Below are positions 1-8,209 of a DNA stretch of 64,000 bases, piece after piece (position 1 is the stretch's first letter; each line of letters starts with the position of its first letter). Position numbers and translations under genes: made by a program. The stretch lies in NCBI RefSeq assembly GCF_000612625.1, contig NZ_CCAS010000019.1:1-64000 (forward strand), given 5' to 3'. Source of the DNA: Neobacillus jeddahensis (lineage in GTDB: Bacteria; Bacillota; Bacilli; Bacillales; Cytobacillaceae). Under the pieces are notes generated by a model that did no database searches, had not been told where the DNA came from, and worked only from the letters and a program-made list of their open reading frames with translations.

Positions 1-23
1 AACAAAAGTTTCAGTCACTCACA

Positions 24-67
24 AGCGACTTTATTAATTTAACATAAAAACCTTTATGATGTCAATA
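24..67. repeat. 44-nt direct repeat, copy 1
   Basis: A 44-nt stretch starting AGCGAC, containing ATTAAT and ending GTCAATA recurs with the same start, middle and end 88 bp downstream. Similar AGCGAC/ATATACC-type sequences are remembered from the flanks of rRNA operons in Bacillaceae, and ygxA is next to an rRNA operon in B. subtilis. That link is inference; no rRNA sequence lies in the window. Confidence 0.55.
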
Positions 68-74
68 ACTTTTT

Positions 75-121
75 AACCGTCACTTGCGAAAGTTTTATTT
101 CATTGCTTCGCAGCGACGGTT
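75..121. other. imperfect hairpin between the direct repeats
   Basis: AACCGTC-A-CTTGCGAA at 75-90 pairs with the imperfect complement ending CGACGGTT at 105-121, with a T-rich loop. No long T tract follows, so it looks more like a processing or repeat-associated stem than a simple terminator. Confidence 0.45.
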
Positions 122-155
122 ATTAATATACCAAGTAATTTATAAATGGTCAATA
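112..155. repeat. 44-nt direct repeat, copy 2
   Basis: Second copy of the AGCGAC...GTCAATA unit, better matching the AATATACC form. Its first ten bases also form the right arm of the adjacent hairpin, and a shorter relative (AGTGACGGTTAAT) lies near 1088-1100 on the other side of ygxA. Confidence 0.55.
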
Positions 156-180
156 GATTTTTTACTTTTTTACGATAATT

Positions 181-1044
181 TTATATGGCTCGATAACATC
201 TATGAAAAACACCATGACCTTTTGTTTCAATATTGACCACTTCGATTAAACGTTTTTCAATCAAATACTCAAGCAATACGGCTAAATCAACTGAGTAAGG
301 TATTAATTCTTCTTCATTCATGATCTCATTAAACAACCAATGCTCCTTCCCACTTAATACTTCTAATAAGTGGGAAGAACCGATAGTTGTTCTTGAGTGA
401 ATCATAAATTCACTGGCAAGGAACAGTAGCTCAAGTCTTTTCTCAAGCGTTTCTTCACTATTAACGAGTTCTTCATACAATTTAAAGATTTCTGGTTCAA
501 TTTGTTTTACTTGATGCCAAACAGTAAGCTCTGGATGAAGTCCATTTTCTATTACTGCCAATCTGGCAAGATGATGTAATGAATGCACAACATGGTTATA
601 CGCATCTAAAAACTGTTTACTTTCGAATAGGGCTTTCCCATCTACATAGCGACGAATTAATTTGGCAAACTCTAAACCCATTTTAATCTTACGTCCGTTA
701 AACGGAAATTCTCTCAATTCTGTTTTTAAATCCGCAACATATTCATTACGATCAAAAAGAATTTTTGCTTCATGAACCCATTCAAATATTCTCCGATTTG
801 TACCAAGCAAAAGCCATTCCTGCATTAAGGATTCAGCAACGACATGCATGGCTGCCTTTTTGTTATCATACGTATAATGTTTTATAAATAAAGGCTGTTC
901 TGCCTCTTTCACAACAATTAATAATATGACGTCAAATGAATCAGTAATATGGCTTGATTTTTGTTTCTTTTCAATCAACAAGACTCCAAGTGTATTTGAT
1001 TGACTCGCCCTTTCTTGGTAAATAGGCCGAAGGATGTCTTCCAT
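181..1044 (-). CDS. ygxA: YgxA-like nucleotidyltransferase-like protein
   Basis: A 287-residue soluble protein without signal peptide or membrane segment. Length and position next to ygzB and perR match B. subtilis YgxA, a nucleotidyltransferase-like protein of unknown substrate. The N-terminal half is mixed alpha/beta. The C-terminal 150 residues are helical and end in a small winged-helix-like stretch. A GGAGGAATGATGA ribosome-binding site precedes the ATG at 1044. The assignment rests mainly on synteny and length, because no textbook catalytic motif is obvious. It is transcribed away from ygzB, toward the presumed rRNA-flanking repeats at the window edge. Confidence 0.8.
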   Translation of the reverse strand: MEDILRPIYQERASQSNTLGVLLIEKKQKSSHITDSFDVILLIVVKEAEQPLFIKHYTYDNKKAAMHVVAESLMQEWLLLGTNRRIFEWVHEAKILFDRNEYVADLKTELREFPFNGRKIKMGLEFAKLIRRYVDGKALFESKQFLDAYNHVVHSLHHLARLAVIENGLHPELTVWHQVKQIEPEIFKLYEELVNSEETLEKRLELLFLASEFMIHSRTTIGSSHLLEVLSGKEHWLFNEIMNEEELIPYSVDLAVLLEYLIEKRLIEVVNIETKGHGVFHRCYRAI

Positions 1045-1223
1045 TCATCATTCCTCCATTTTTTTCTGGTAGCATTATATGTTCGACAGTGACGGTTAAT
1101 TTCCTTCTTTCACTTCGGACAAATTTCGACATTTTTTTCACAAGTGAAGCACACGATTGTTTTTTGTATAGTATTTTTTATTTAGAATCTAAATATGGTA
1201 TAGTTTCACTAGGAGGGAGTAAT

Positions 1224-1577
1224 ATGGCTAAACATTCAAGTAAAATAAATAAAATACGTACCTTTGCCTTATCATTAATTTTTATTGGGTTTGTCATTAT
1301 GTATATTGGCATCTTTTTTCGGACTTCACCGATTATTATGACCATCTTTATGCTTTTGGGTCTTATTTCTATTATTGCTAGTACCGTCGTCTATTTTTGG
1401 ATTGGTATGTTATCAACAAAGACCATCCAAGTAAAGTGCCCAGGCTGTGGAAAAATGACTAAGATGCTTGGTAGAGTAGATATGTGCATGTATTGCCGGG
1501 AACCATTAACCCTTGATCCTAGTCTGGATGGAAAACAATTCGATGAATCCTATAATACTAAAAAAGCAAGAAAATAA
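1224..1577 (+). CDS. ygzB: YgzB family membrane/zinc-ribbon protein
   Basis: A 117-residue protein with two hydrophobic helices (about residues 14-38 and 45-70), followed by a short zinc-ribbon-like tail with CPGCGK and CMYC (two CxxC pairs, about residues 80-100). This is the DUF2614/YgzB layout, and the length equals that of B. subtilis YgzB. The open frame extends upstream to 1089, but AGGAGGG at 1211-1217 sits seven bases before the ATG at 1224, which fixes the start. It is convergent with perR across a shared hairpin terminator. Function unknown; probably a small inner-membrane protein with a metal-binding cytoplasmic tail. Confidence 0.9.
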   Translation: MAKHSSKINKIRTFALSLIFIGFVIMYIGIFFRTSPIIMTIFMLLGLISIIASTVVYFWIGMLSTKTIQVKCPGCGKMTKMLGRVDMCMYCREPLTLDPSLDGKQFDESYNTKKARK

Positions 1578-1581
1578 AAAT

Positions 1582-1636
1582 GAGGTTGACCTAAACCCAG
1601 TGGCTTTTGCCAAAGGTTTAGTTCACCCTCTTTTTT
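1582..1636. terminator. bidirectional terminator between ygzB and perR
   Basis: GAGGTTGACCTAAACC at 1582-1597 pairs (14 of 16) with 1615-1630 and is followed by TTTTTT on the plus strand. The minus strand also has a T-rich tail, so it can serve both convergent genes. Confidence 0.85.
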
Positions 1637-1654
1637 GATTAACAAGCACTTTTT

Positions 1655-2092
1655 TCAATGAACTTCTTTGCTTGCACATTCGGGACATGAACCGTAAATT
1701 TCCATACGATGATTCTCAACTTTAAATCCTGTTACATGAGAAGCAAGATGCTCTACTTCATCTAAACCTGGATAATGAAAATCAACAATTTTACCGCAAT
1801 TTTCACAAATGACATGGTAATGATGGGTAGTAACAAAATCAAACCGAGCTGATGCGTCCCCATATGTTAATTCTTTGACAAGTCCTACTTCACGAAATAC
1901 TCGTAAATTATTGTAAACTGTTGCCACACTCATATTAGGGAATTTCCCTTCAAGCGCCTTATAAATTTCATCTGCTGTAGGATGTGACATCGAGTTTATT
2001 AAATATTCAAGTACCGCATGACGTTGCGGAGTAATACGCACACCTGTATCCTTCAAGGTATCCAACGCCTCTTTTAATTGTTTCATCGCCAT
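1655..2092 (-). CDS. perR: peroxide stress repressor PerR
   Basis: A Fur-family metal-dependent repressor that senses hydrogen peroxide by iron-catalysed histidine oxidation. At 145 residues it has the same length as B. subtilis PerR. The regulatory metal ligands are present at the expected positions: His37, Asp85, His91, His93 and Asp104. The structural zinc site is complete with Cys96, Cys99, Cys136 and Cys139. The winged-helix DNA-recognition region covers about residues 20-80. A Per box lies just upstream, so the gene is probably autoregulated. The neighbouring gene for a peroxiredoxin (bcp) fits a peroxide-defence locus, though no Per box was seen there. Confidence 0.97.
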   Translation of the reverse strand: MAMKQLKEALDTLKDTGVRITPQRHAVLEYLINSMSHPTADEIYKALEGKFPNMSVATVYNNLRVFREVGLVKELTYGDASARFDFVTTHHYHVICENCGKIVDFHYPGLDEVEHLASHVTGFKVENHRMEIYGSCPECASKEVH

Positions 2093-2121
2093 GCACCTTC
2101 TTTCTAAAAGATATTCTTACA

Positions 2122-2136
2122 TTATAATTGTTATAA
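2122..2136. promoter_or_regulatory. Per box upstream of perR
   Basis: TTATAATTGTTATAA matches the Per-box consensus TTATAATNATTATAA at 14 of 15 positions. It lies 30-44 bp upstream of the perR start, the right place for autorepression. Confidence 0.88.
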
Positions 2137-2609
2137 TTAATTTTACTAACTTATTTATACTTTTGTCAATATTGTAATCTCATTAATACAAAATGTTAAT
2201 TTTTTCTCCATACAATGTTTGCTCGTTTGCCTCTAACTTATCATTCCCATTGAGATTAGTCTTCAACAAAATTCCGCCTCCATATGAAAAAAGGTTTGTA
2301 TGTATTTTATGATATACATTGTCAATTATTTCATTTCTATGAAAATTTTCTTATTTAATTGACTTAACACATGCTTTAAATTGACTAAATAAAAAAAGGG
2401 GCCCTTATGGACCCAATAAATTTATCTGAGGAGGTATGCCCTAATAAGATGATATTCAAATTCCTCTTACTTGCATTGGACAAATGCCTTTTCTAAAGAA
2501 AATAGGCTTCAACCGGACTTACTCAATGCGCCAATCCAAAGTGTTTCTTACGAGAGCATCAATCAAAACCATACGGGAATACTAATGTTTATTTAGGATT
2601 GGAGGAGTT
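2137..2609. other. 473-bp gap between perR and the RNase J gene
   Basis: No convincing gene. The right part (about 2415-2605) could encode a small RNA on the minus strand ending at the terminator at 2390-2414. On the plus strand it is simply the long leader of the RNase J gene. A 15-codon ORF at 2449, 13 bases after GAGGAGGT, is too short and too poorly spaced to call. Confidence 0.5.
2390..2414 (-). terminator. orphan minus-strand terminator, possible sRNA 3' end
   Basis: Read on the minus strand, GGGTCC-ATAA-GGGCCC forms a 6-bp stem (one G-U) with a tetraloop, directly followed by CTTTTTTTATTTA. No protein gene on the minus strand ends here. About 20 nt before the stem the same transcript would contain ACCTCCTC, complementary to a Shine-Dalgarno sequence. 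This could be the 3' end of an unannotated trans-acting sRNA. Confidence 0.6.
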
Positions 2610-4286
2610 ATGTTGTTAGCTTCCGAAAAAAACATATCTATATTCGCCCTTGGCGGCATTAATGAAATTGGTAAAAACATGTATGTGGTTCAATACGAAG
2701 AGGATATCTTTATTATTGATTGTGGTGGAAAGTTTCCTGATGAAAGTTTATTAGGTATCGATCTAATAATTCCTGATATTTCTTATTTAGAAGAAAATAA
2801 AGATAAAATTCGGGCTTTACTTATTACACATGGACATGAAGATCATATCGGCGGGATTCCATACTTCTTGAGAAAGCTAAATGTCCCCATCTATGCCACA
2901 CGTTTTACCCTTGGTTTAATTGAGTTAAAAATTGTTGAGCATCGCCTGGGGAGAGATACCAATCTTATCCCGATTGATTCAGAATCGATTTTGGAGTTTG
3001 GACAAGTTCAAATATCTTTTTTCAGAGTAAGTCATAGCATCCCTGATTGCCTTGGCATCGTTTTCCATACCCCAGATGGAAATGTTGTTCATACAGGCGA
3101 TTTCAAATTTGATTTAACACCAGCAAATAATCAATTTGCCGATATTCATAAAATGGCTTCAATTGGGCAACAGGGAGTTTTAGCCTTAATATCAGAAAGC
3201 ACGAATGCTGAACGAAAAGGACTAACCCCTTCCGAACAGATGGTTGGAGACCACATGTATGAGGCGTTCACAAAGGCTCAAGGGAAAATTTTCATTTCCA
3301 CCTTTGCCTCAAATGTAAATCGCATCCAACAAGTAGTTGAGGCTTCCATAAAAACGAACCGAAAGCTAGCATTACTTGGCCGAAGTATGGTGAATGTGGT
3401 TTCCGTGGCGATTGAGCGCGGGTATTTACAGGTTCCCGAAGGAATGTTGATTGAAGCAAATGAAGTGGATAAACTCGCTCCTGAAAAAGTTGTTATCCTA
3501 TGTACGGGGAGTCAAGGAGAGCCAATGGCCGCCCTTTCACGTCTTGCCAGCGGTAATTATCGGGATGTCGCAATATATCCGGGCGACACCGTCATTTTAG
3601 CCGCATCACCTATACCAGGGAATGAGAAGGATGTTTCTCGCATCATCGATAACTTATTTCGACAAGGCGCAAAGGTGATTTATGGCTCTGGTAGTTCAAC
3701 AGGAATGCACGTTTCCGGACATGGTTATCAGGAAGATTTAAAGCTTATGCTTACTTTAATGAAACCGACCTACTTTATTCCAATTCACGGTGAATATCGA
3801 ATGCTGCACCATCACCGTTTGTTAGCCGAGTCAGTTGGGGTTGAGAAAGGTCATACATTTATTATAAAAAATGGTGATGTTGTCGATATTGAACATTCTG
3901 TTGCCCGTCAGACTCGATCGATTCCAGCCGGGGATACATATGTCGATGGGATGGGGGTTGGCGATATTGGAGAAATTGTCTTACGCGACAGAAAACAGCT
4001 TTCAGAGGATGGCATGCTCGTGATTGTCATTACGATTAGTAAGGGGGACAGAAAGATTATTTCCGGTCCAGACACCATTACCCGGGGTTTTGTATATGCA
4101 AGAGACTCAGATGTGTTGCTAAAAGAAGTAAATCGACTTGTCAAAAAGACAGTTAATGACTTACAATCCGAAAATATTCGTCAATGGAACGTTATTAAAC
4201 AGAATATCAAAAAAGTGGTTAGTCAATATCTATTCAAACAAACAAAGCGAAAACCGATGATTCTTCCCATTATTATCGAGATTTAA
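2610..4286 (+). CDS. ribonuclease J family protein (additional paralogue)
   Basis: A 558-residue metallo-beta-lactamase/beta-CASP ribonuclease. HGHEDHIGG (about residues 76-84) holds the two-zinc catalytic site, and HTGDFKFD gives the conserved Asp. Further RNase J hallmarks are STFASN, CTGSQGEP, SGHG and IPIHGEYRM. The C-terminal end KTKRKPMILPIIIEI (residue 4 onward differs slightly) is typical of the family. B. subtilis encodes J1 and J2 elsewhere; J2 has a degenerate HGHDEN motif, whereas this protein keeps a complete catalytic motif. The locus beside perR is neither of those, so this is probably a third copy. GGAGG lies seven bases before the ATG. A strong terminator follows. Confidence 0.93.
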   Translation: MLLASEKNISIFALGGINEIGKNMYVVQYEEDIFIIDCGGKFPDESLLGIDLIIPDISYLEENKDKIRALLITHGHEDHIGGIPYFLRKLNVPIYATRFTLGLIELKIVEHRLGRDTNLIPIDSESILEFGQVQISFFRVSHSIPDCLGIVFHTPDGNVVHTGDFKFDLTPANNQFADIHKMASIGQQGVLALISESTNAERKGLTPSEQMVGDHMYEAFTKAQGKIFISTFASNVNRIQQVVEASIKTNRKLALLGRSMVNVVSVAIERGYLQVPEGMLIEANEVDKLAPEKVVILCTGSQGEPMAALSRLASGNYRDVAIYPGDTVILAASPIPGNEKDVSRIIDNLFRQGAKVIYGSGSSTGMHVSGHGYQEDLKLMLTLMKPTYFIPIHGEYRMLHHHRLLAESVGVEKGHTFIIKNGDVVDIEHSVARQTRSIPAGDTYVDGMGVGDIGEIVLRDRKQLSEDGMLVIVITISKGDRKIISGPDTITRGFVYARDSDVLLKEVNRLVKKTVNDLQSENIRQWNVIKQNIKKVVSQYLFKQTKRKPMILPIIIEI

Positions 4287-4326
4287 AATGTGCAAGGTGA
4301 CAAGCACTTTCCTATCAGCTGCTGAT

Positions 4327-4360
4327 AAAAGGATGGGCCTGAATAAGACTCATCCTTTTT
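4327..4360 (+). terminator. terminator after the RNase J gene
   Basis: AAAAGGATG at 4327-4335 pairs with CATCCTTTT at 4351-4359, ending in a T tract. The A-rich left arm could let it also act on the minus strand for bcp. Confidence 0.85.
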
Positions 4361-4383
4361 GGTTGCTATTACTAAATTTCAGA

Positions 4384-4854
4384 TTAAACTAATTTTTCTT
4401 TTACAAAATGTAACGCTTCTTCGACGTGTCCTTTTACTTTTACCTTCCGAAACTCTTTCACTAATTTACCTTCTTGATCAATCACAAACGTAGATCTCTC
4501 AATTCCCATATATTCTTTTCCAAAATTATTCTTTAACTTCCAAACCTCATATTGCTCTGCCACATGGTGGTCTTCATCCACTAATAGCAAGAATGGTAAG
4601 TCATACTTATTTATGAACTTTTCATGTTTTTCTTTCGGGTCTGGACTGATGCCCATAATAACACAATTTAAAGCTGTAAAACTTTCATGAAAATCACGAA
4701 AATCACAGGCCTGAGTCGTACAACCCGGGGTCATATCCTTTGGATAAAAGTATAAAACGACATTTTTACCTCTAAAGTCAGATAATGAAACATTATCCCC
4801 ATTACTATTCATTAATTCAAAATTTGGAGCCTGTTGTCCAATCTCTATAGTCAT
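4384..4854 (-). CDS. bcp: thioredoxin-dependent peroxiredoxin (Bcp/YgaF)
   Basis: Reduces hydrogen peroxide and organic hydroperoxides using thioredoxin. The 156-residue thioredoxin-fold protein contains PGCTTQACDF, whose first Cys (about 44) is the peroxidatic residue and second Cys (about 49) the resolving residue of the Bcp type. WKLKNNFGKEYMGIERSTF is the usual Bcp/YgaF C-terminal block. An in-frame ATG exists at 4860, but AAGGGG lies only a base or two from it. The ATG at 4854 has proper spacing and gives the MTIEIGQ start found in B. subtilis YgaF. It sits two genes from perR, in the same order as in B. subtilis. Confidence 0.95.
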   Translation of the reverse strand: MTIEIGQQAPNFELMNSNGDNVSLSDFRGKNVVLYFYPKDMTPGCTTQACDFRDFHESFTALNCVIMGISPDPKEKHEKFINKYDLPFLLLVDEDHHVAEQYEVWKLKNNFGKEYMGIERSTFVIDQEGKLVKEFRKVKVKGHVEEALHFVKEKLV

Positions 4855-4953
4855 TTTCATTCCCCTTTGCTAATGTTTGTAATAAGTTCACAACCACTTA
4901 TCACATAGCGTATCGAATCTTTCCAGATAACACAACTTTCTCGTAATCAACGC

Positions 4954-5346
4954 TTAATTTTCACGGTTTAACATCACTCTTGCCACAAAAGCTGCCGGTA
5001 GCGTATAACCAATTAAAGCCTCAATAACAGCAATAATTCGTCCCATTCCTTGTGGCAGAACATCACCATTGCCAACCGAGAAAAGGGTCATCGCACTGAA
5101 ATAAAAACTCGTTTCAAAGATATTGCTTTTTGGGTGATGATTAATTTCTTTTAGTAACGGCTCCCCAATTAAATTAAAAAGGAGATAGATCAAGCCAAAC
5201 CCAAGTATGATCGTTAAATAAACCGTCCCTAGATAGAGAAAGTTTTCTACTGAGACAATTTTGCCCCTAATAGTGTTCGGAATGAATAACGTCCGTAAAC
5301 TCATAAAGATGCAGAATATAACGATTGGAAGCAAGAAATAGAACAC
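4954..5346 (-). CDS. small two-TM potassium-channel-like protein
   Basis: About 130 residues with two transmembrane helices flanking a pore loop, the Ion_trans_2 layout. The pore reads TLFSVGNGDVLPQG, where most potassium channels have TVGYGD. A frame opens back to a TTG at 5412, but that region is part of a terminator hairpin. AGGAG at 5353-5358 places the start at the GTG at 5346; ATG 5391 is a weaker alternative. There is no cytoplasmic RCK or ligand-binding domain, so it is a minimal pore. The Asn in place of Tyr/Phe in the filter leaves ion selectivity uncertain. Confidence 0.8.
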   Translation of the reverse strand: MFYFLLPIVIFCIFMSLRTLFIPNTIRGKIVSVENFLYLGTVYLTIILGFGLIYLLFNLIGEPLLKEINHHPKSNIFETSFYFSAMTLFSVGNGDVLPQGMGRIIAVIEALIGYTLPAAFVARVMLNREN

Positions 5347-5410
5347 GGGACCACTCCTAATTAAAATACGAGTTATTCTATTCCTATGCATGCTTGGACC
5401 AGAAAATATC

Positions 5411-5434
5411 AAAAACCGGGCATATGCCCGGTTT
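5411..5434 (-). terminator. terminator after the ABC-2 exporter operon
   Basis: On the minus strand ACCGGGCAT/ATGCCCGGT is a perfect palindrome followed by TTTTT. It ends the three-gene exporter transcript just before the channel gene. Confidence 0.8.
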
Positions 5435-5459
5435 CCATTACATAATATACAGTCAATTT

Positions 5460-6245
5460 TTAATTTCCTGCACCCCGATATTTTTTAACCCCTTGATTCC
5501 AAAGCCATATCGACAGAATAAAGAATAATACTCCGATAAACGGCGTTAAAAAGGAATACCAATACCAGTCTTCCTTATCAAGAAAAAATGCGGCTGGATA
5601 TACTCCTACAAAGGCAAACGGTAATATCCAGGTCAGTACAAAGCGAATGAGTTTATTGTAGATATTCACAGGATATCGTCCATAATTACTGATATTGTAC
5701 ATCATCGGCATGAGCGATGTGCGTGCATCTGCCCAGAAACTAATGCAGGCCAGCATGATAAAAACCCCACCGTACACAAGAGCCCCACCGATTACAAAAA
5801 TGATAAACAGGATTGGGTCATACCAATCAATCCTTATTCCAAGCCGACTTCCTGCATAAAACATGACGGCAAGACCTGTAATTGCTCCTAATAACGATTC
5901 TAACTCAAGTCGCTCAAGGATAATTTGAAAAAGACTATGGATTGGCCTTGTTAGGATCCGGTCTAATTCTCCCTTGACGATATATCGTTCATTAAAATCC
6001 CAAATATTAAAAAATGCCGAAAACACCGCAAACGGAACAAGAAAAAAGCCATAGATGAAAATAATTTCATCACGATTCCACCCATTCAATAAATCGGTGT
6101 GACCAAAAACGACTAAAATAAAGACAAGGTTAATTGCCTGTGATAGCAAATCAGATAAAAATTCAACGAACACATCCGCCCGATATTGTAGTCGTGTTTT
6201 TAAATATTGTGAAAGGTATTGAAAAAACATCGATAAATAAAACAT
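5460..6245 (-). CDS. ABC-2 type exporter permease, DUF990 family
   Basis: A 261-residue integral membrane protein with about six transmembrane helices and the family block NERYIVKGELDRILTRP. It is the third gene of an ATPase-permease-permease operon and pairs with the next permease upstream. The frame is open to 6329, but CCTCCT on the plus strand at 6255-6260 gives AGGAGG nine bases before the ATG at 6245, and the upstream gene stops at 6251, which settles the start. These paired DUF990 permeases form exporters whose substrate is generally unknown. Nothing in the neighbourhood reveals the cargo. Confidence 0.88.
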   Translation of the reverse strand: MFYLSMFFQYLSQYLKTRLQYRADVFVEFLSDLLSQAINLVFILVVFGHTDLLNGWNRDEIIFIYGFFLVPFAVFSAFFNIWDFNERYIVKGELDRILTRPIHSLFQIILERLELESLLGAITGLAVMFYAGSRLGIRIDWYDPILFIIFVIGGALVYGGVFIMLACISFWADARTSLMPMMYNISNYGRYPVNIYNKLIRFVLTWILPFAFVGVYPAAFFLDKEDWYWYSFLTPFIGVLFFILSIWLWNQGVKKYRGAGN

Positions 6246-6250
6246 CGCTC

Positions 6251-7042
6251 TTAGCCTCCTTGAATAATCAGCTGTTTCTTCGCCACACGCCAAAGCACAT
6301 AAATCGGCAAAATTAAGATGATTACCCAAATCAATTGCTGTCCAATCGCTGCAATTGCCTGCTGATGTGAAAACCCTTTGGTGAAAATCATACTAGGAGT
6401 ATAGCTGATTCCTTGAAAGGGAAGGAATTTCATAATTGATTGCGCCCAGCCTGGGAAGAAACTGATCGGTAGAAGCAATCCCGAAAATAAATCAATCACA
6501 ACACGTTTTGCCCGAATCAGTCCCGCATTATTATATAGAAAGAAAGTGGTAATCCCCGTCAATAAATTGAGCTGCGTGTTAATGAGAAAACTCAATACGA
6601 TAGAAATGGCAAAAAACCCCCACACCCTTGGTTCCCATGAAAATTGGATTGGGAAAACGAAATAAACGATAATTAATCCAGGAGTCGAAAAAAAGAAAAG
6701 CCGAAAGATCCCTTCTCCCAAACCTTGCATTGTTTTCATACCAAGGTAGTTATATGGTCGGATTAACTCAATTGCCACCTTCCCCTCCATAATCTCCTGT
6801 GCCATTTCACGATCAAGATTGTTGAAGTAAAAGGCTCGAGCCATCCATGAAACCGCCACATAGGTCGTCATTTGCACAACCGACAGACCTTCGATTTGTT
6901 CTTTTCCCCCATAAATAGCATTCCATAAAAAATAATAGGCGCCAATATTTATGCTATAAATAAGAATCCCTGTATAATAATCTGTTCGATAAGCAAGCAT
7001 CATTAAGAAGCGGATTCTAATCATTTCTATATATTTATCCAA
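6251..7042 (-). CDS. ABC-2 type exporter permease, DUF990 family (partner)
   Basis: A 263-residue membrane protein with about six transmembrane segments. The block NNLDREMAQEIMEGKVAIELIRPYN resembles the equivalent region of the downstream permease (REMA..I..G....L.RP), so the two are likely paralogous halves of one transporter. The start at 7042 is a TTG overlapping the end of the ATPase gene by eight bases, typical of translational coupling; an in-frame ATG at 7024 is possible. It is five bases upstream of the second permease gene. Confidence 0.87.
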   Translation of the reverse strand: MDKYIEMIRIRFLMMLAYRTDYYTGILIYSINIGAYYFLWNAIYGGKEQIEGLSVVQMTTYVAVSWMARAFYFNNLDREMAQEIMEGKVAIELIRPYNYLGMKTMQGLGEGIFRLFFFSTPGLIIVYFVFPIQFSWEPRVWGFFAISIVLSFLINTQLNLLTGITTFFLYNNAGLIRAKRVVIDLFSGLLLPISFFPGWAQSIMKFLPFQGISYTPSMIFTKGFSHQQAIAAIGQQLIWVIILILPIYVLWRVAKKQLIIQGG

Positions 7043-8051
7043 CTTCTACAGCACCCTTTTCATAAATTTTGCGAATGATTTCTTCTGTTGACGTTTCATT
7101 TATTTTTACATCTTTAATTTTGAAGGCAGCGACAACTTTAGCAATAACCTGCGAAATCAATTCATCACGATCTTCTAAAATCGCTATAAAGGTCTGGTCC
7201 TTTTCATCAACTTCCCATTCAACCGGCAATCCGCTGGTTACATTCTGAACAGTTTTGATATTGACCTTCTTTAGAAATTGAAAATGAAGTTCCTTTTGAT
7301 CGCCCCATTTTTCCTTAAGCTCCCGTAAGGCCCCATCGTAAATGACCTTTCCCTCATCAAGCATAACAACCCGTTCACACAATGCCTCAATGTCAGATAA
7401 ATCATGGGTGGTTAATAGAATTGTCGTATTGTATTTCTCATTAATTTCCTTCAAGAATTCCCGGATTTTCAGTTTCACTAATACATCTAATCCAATCGTT
7501 GGTTCGTCTAAAAACAACAAGGGCGGGTTATGGATTAAAGCTGCTGCAAGCTCGCAGCGCATTCTTTGACCAAGGGACAATTTACGAACGGGTTTATCTA
7601 ACAGCGGTTCAATATCCAGGGTTCTGATCACGTGCTGCATATGCTGTTCATAATCTTCATCAGATACCTTATACACTTTTTTTAATAACCGAAATGACTC
7701 TTGAACGGCAATATCCCACCATAACTGTGAACGCTGGCCAAAAACGACACCAATCGTTTGCACAAATTTTTCTCGTTCTTTATGGGGGTTCATCCCATTT
7801 ACGATAATTTCACCAGAGGTTGGGGTTAAGATTCCCGTCAACATTTTTATGGTTGTCGATTTTCCAGCACCATTTTCCCCAATATAGCCCACCATTTCAC
7901 CCTTTTTTACGGTTATGTTTATATCATTAACGGCAGGGACAATTTTATAGTTTCTCGTAAACAAATCCCTAAACGCACCTTTTAAGCCCGCACGGCTTGA
8001 GTATGCCTTAAACTCTTTTCGTAACTTCTTCACTTCAATGACATTTTCCAT
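7035..8051 (-). CDS. ABC exporter ATP-binding protein
   Basis: A 338-residue nucleotide-binding subunit. Walker A is GENGAGKS (about residues 57-64), the signature is LSLGQRMR, Walker B is LLFLDEPTIGLD, and the switch histidine is in LLTTHDLSD. The last 90 residues form the extra C-terminal domain found in NatA/CcmA-like exporters. It is the first gene of a three-gene operon with two DUF990 permeases, with AGGAGG before the ATG. It energises export of an unknown substrate. The operon sits between bcp and gsaB and is absent from that place in the B. subtilis order as remembered, so it appears to be an insertion relative to that genome. Confidence 0.93.
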   Translation of the reverse strand: MENVIEVKKLRKEFKAYSSRAGLKGAFRDLFTRNYKIVPAVNDINITVKKGEMVGYIGENGAGKSTTIKMLTGILTPTSGEIIVNGMNPHKEREKFVQTIGVVFGQRSQLWWDIAVQESFRLLKKVYKVSDEDYEQHMQHVIRTLDIEPLLDKPVRKLSLGQRMRCELAAALIHNPPLLFLDEPTIGLDVLVKLKIREFLKEINEKYNTTILLTTHDLSDIEALCERVVMLDEGKVIYDGALRELKEKWGDQKELHFQFLKKVNIKTVQNVTSGLPVEWEVDEKDQTFIAILEDRDELISQVIAKVVAAFKIKDVKINETSTEEIIRKIYEKGAVEVG

Positions 8052-8209
8052 TCCTAATTCCTCCTGGCATCACTAAAGGAATAGTTTAGCCAAATAGTCC
8101 TGATAAAACAACTGTCACGAACTTCAACAAATTTTCTAAAATTTAAAACAGATATCAGTCCATGAAAAAAGTGCTAAAATAGAAGTAATGCATCTAAGGA
8201 GGAAAAATA

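Noticed and set aside
2449-2496. 15-codon ORF after GAGGAGGT in the RNase J leader
   Set aside because: Too short, 13-nt spacing and no similarity; the region is better explained by a minus-strand RNA.
5346-5412. Longer N-terminus of the ion channel from TTG 5412
   Set aside because: It would start inside the terminator of the preceding operon and has no ribosome-binding site.
8101-8180. Promoter of gsaB (TGCTAAAAT extended -10 at 8172-8180)
   Set aside because: No acceptable -35 at the right distance; not strong enough to annotate.
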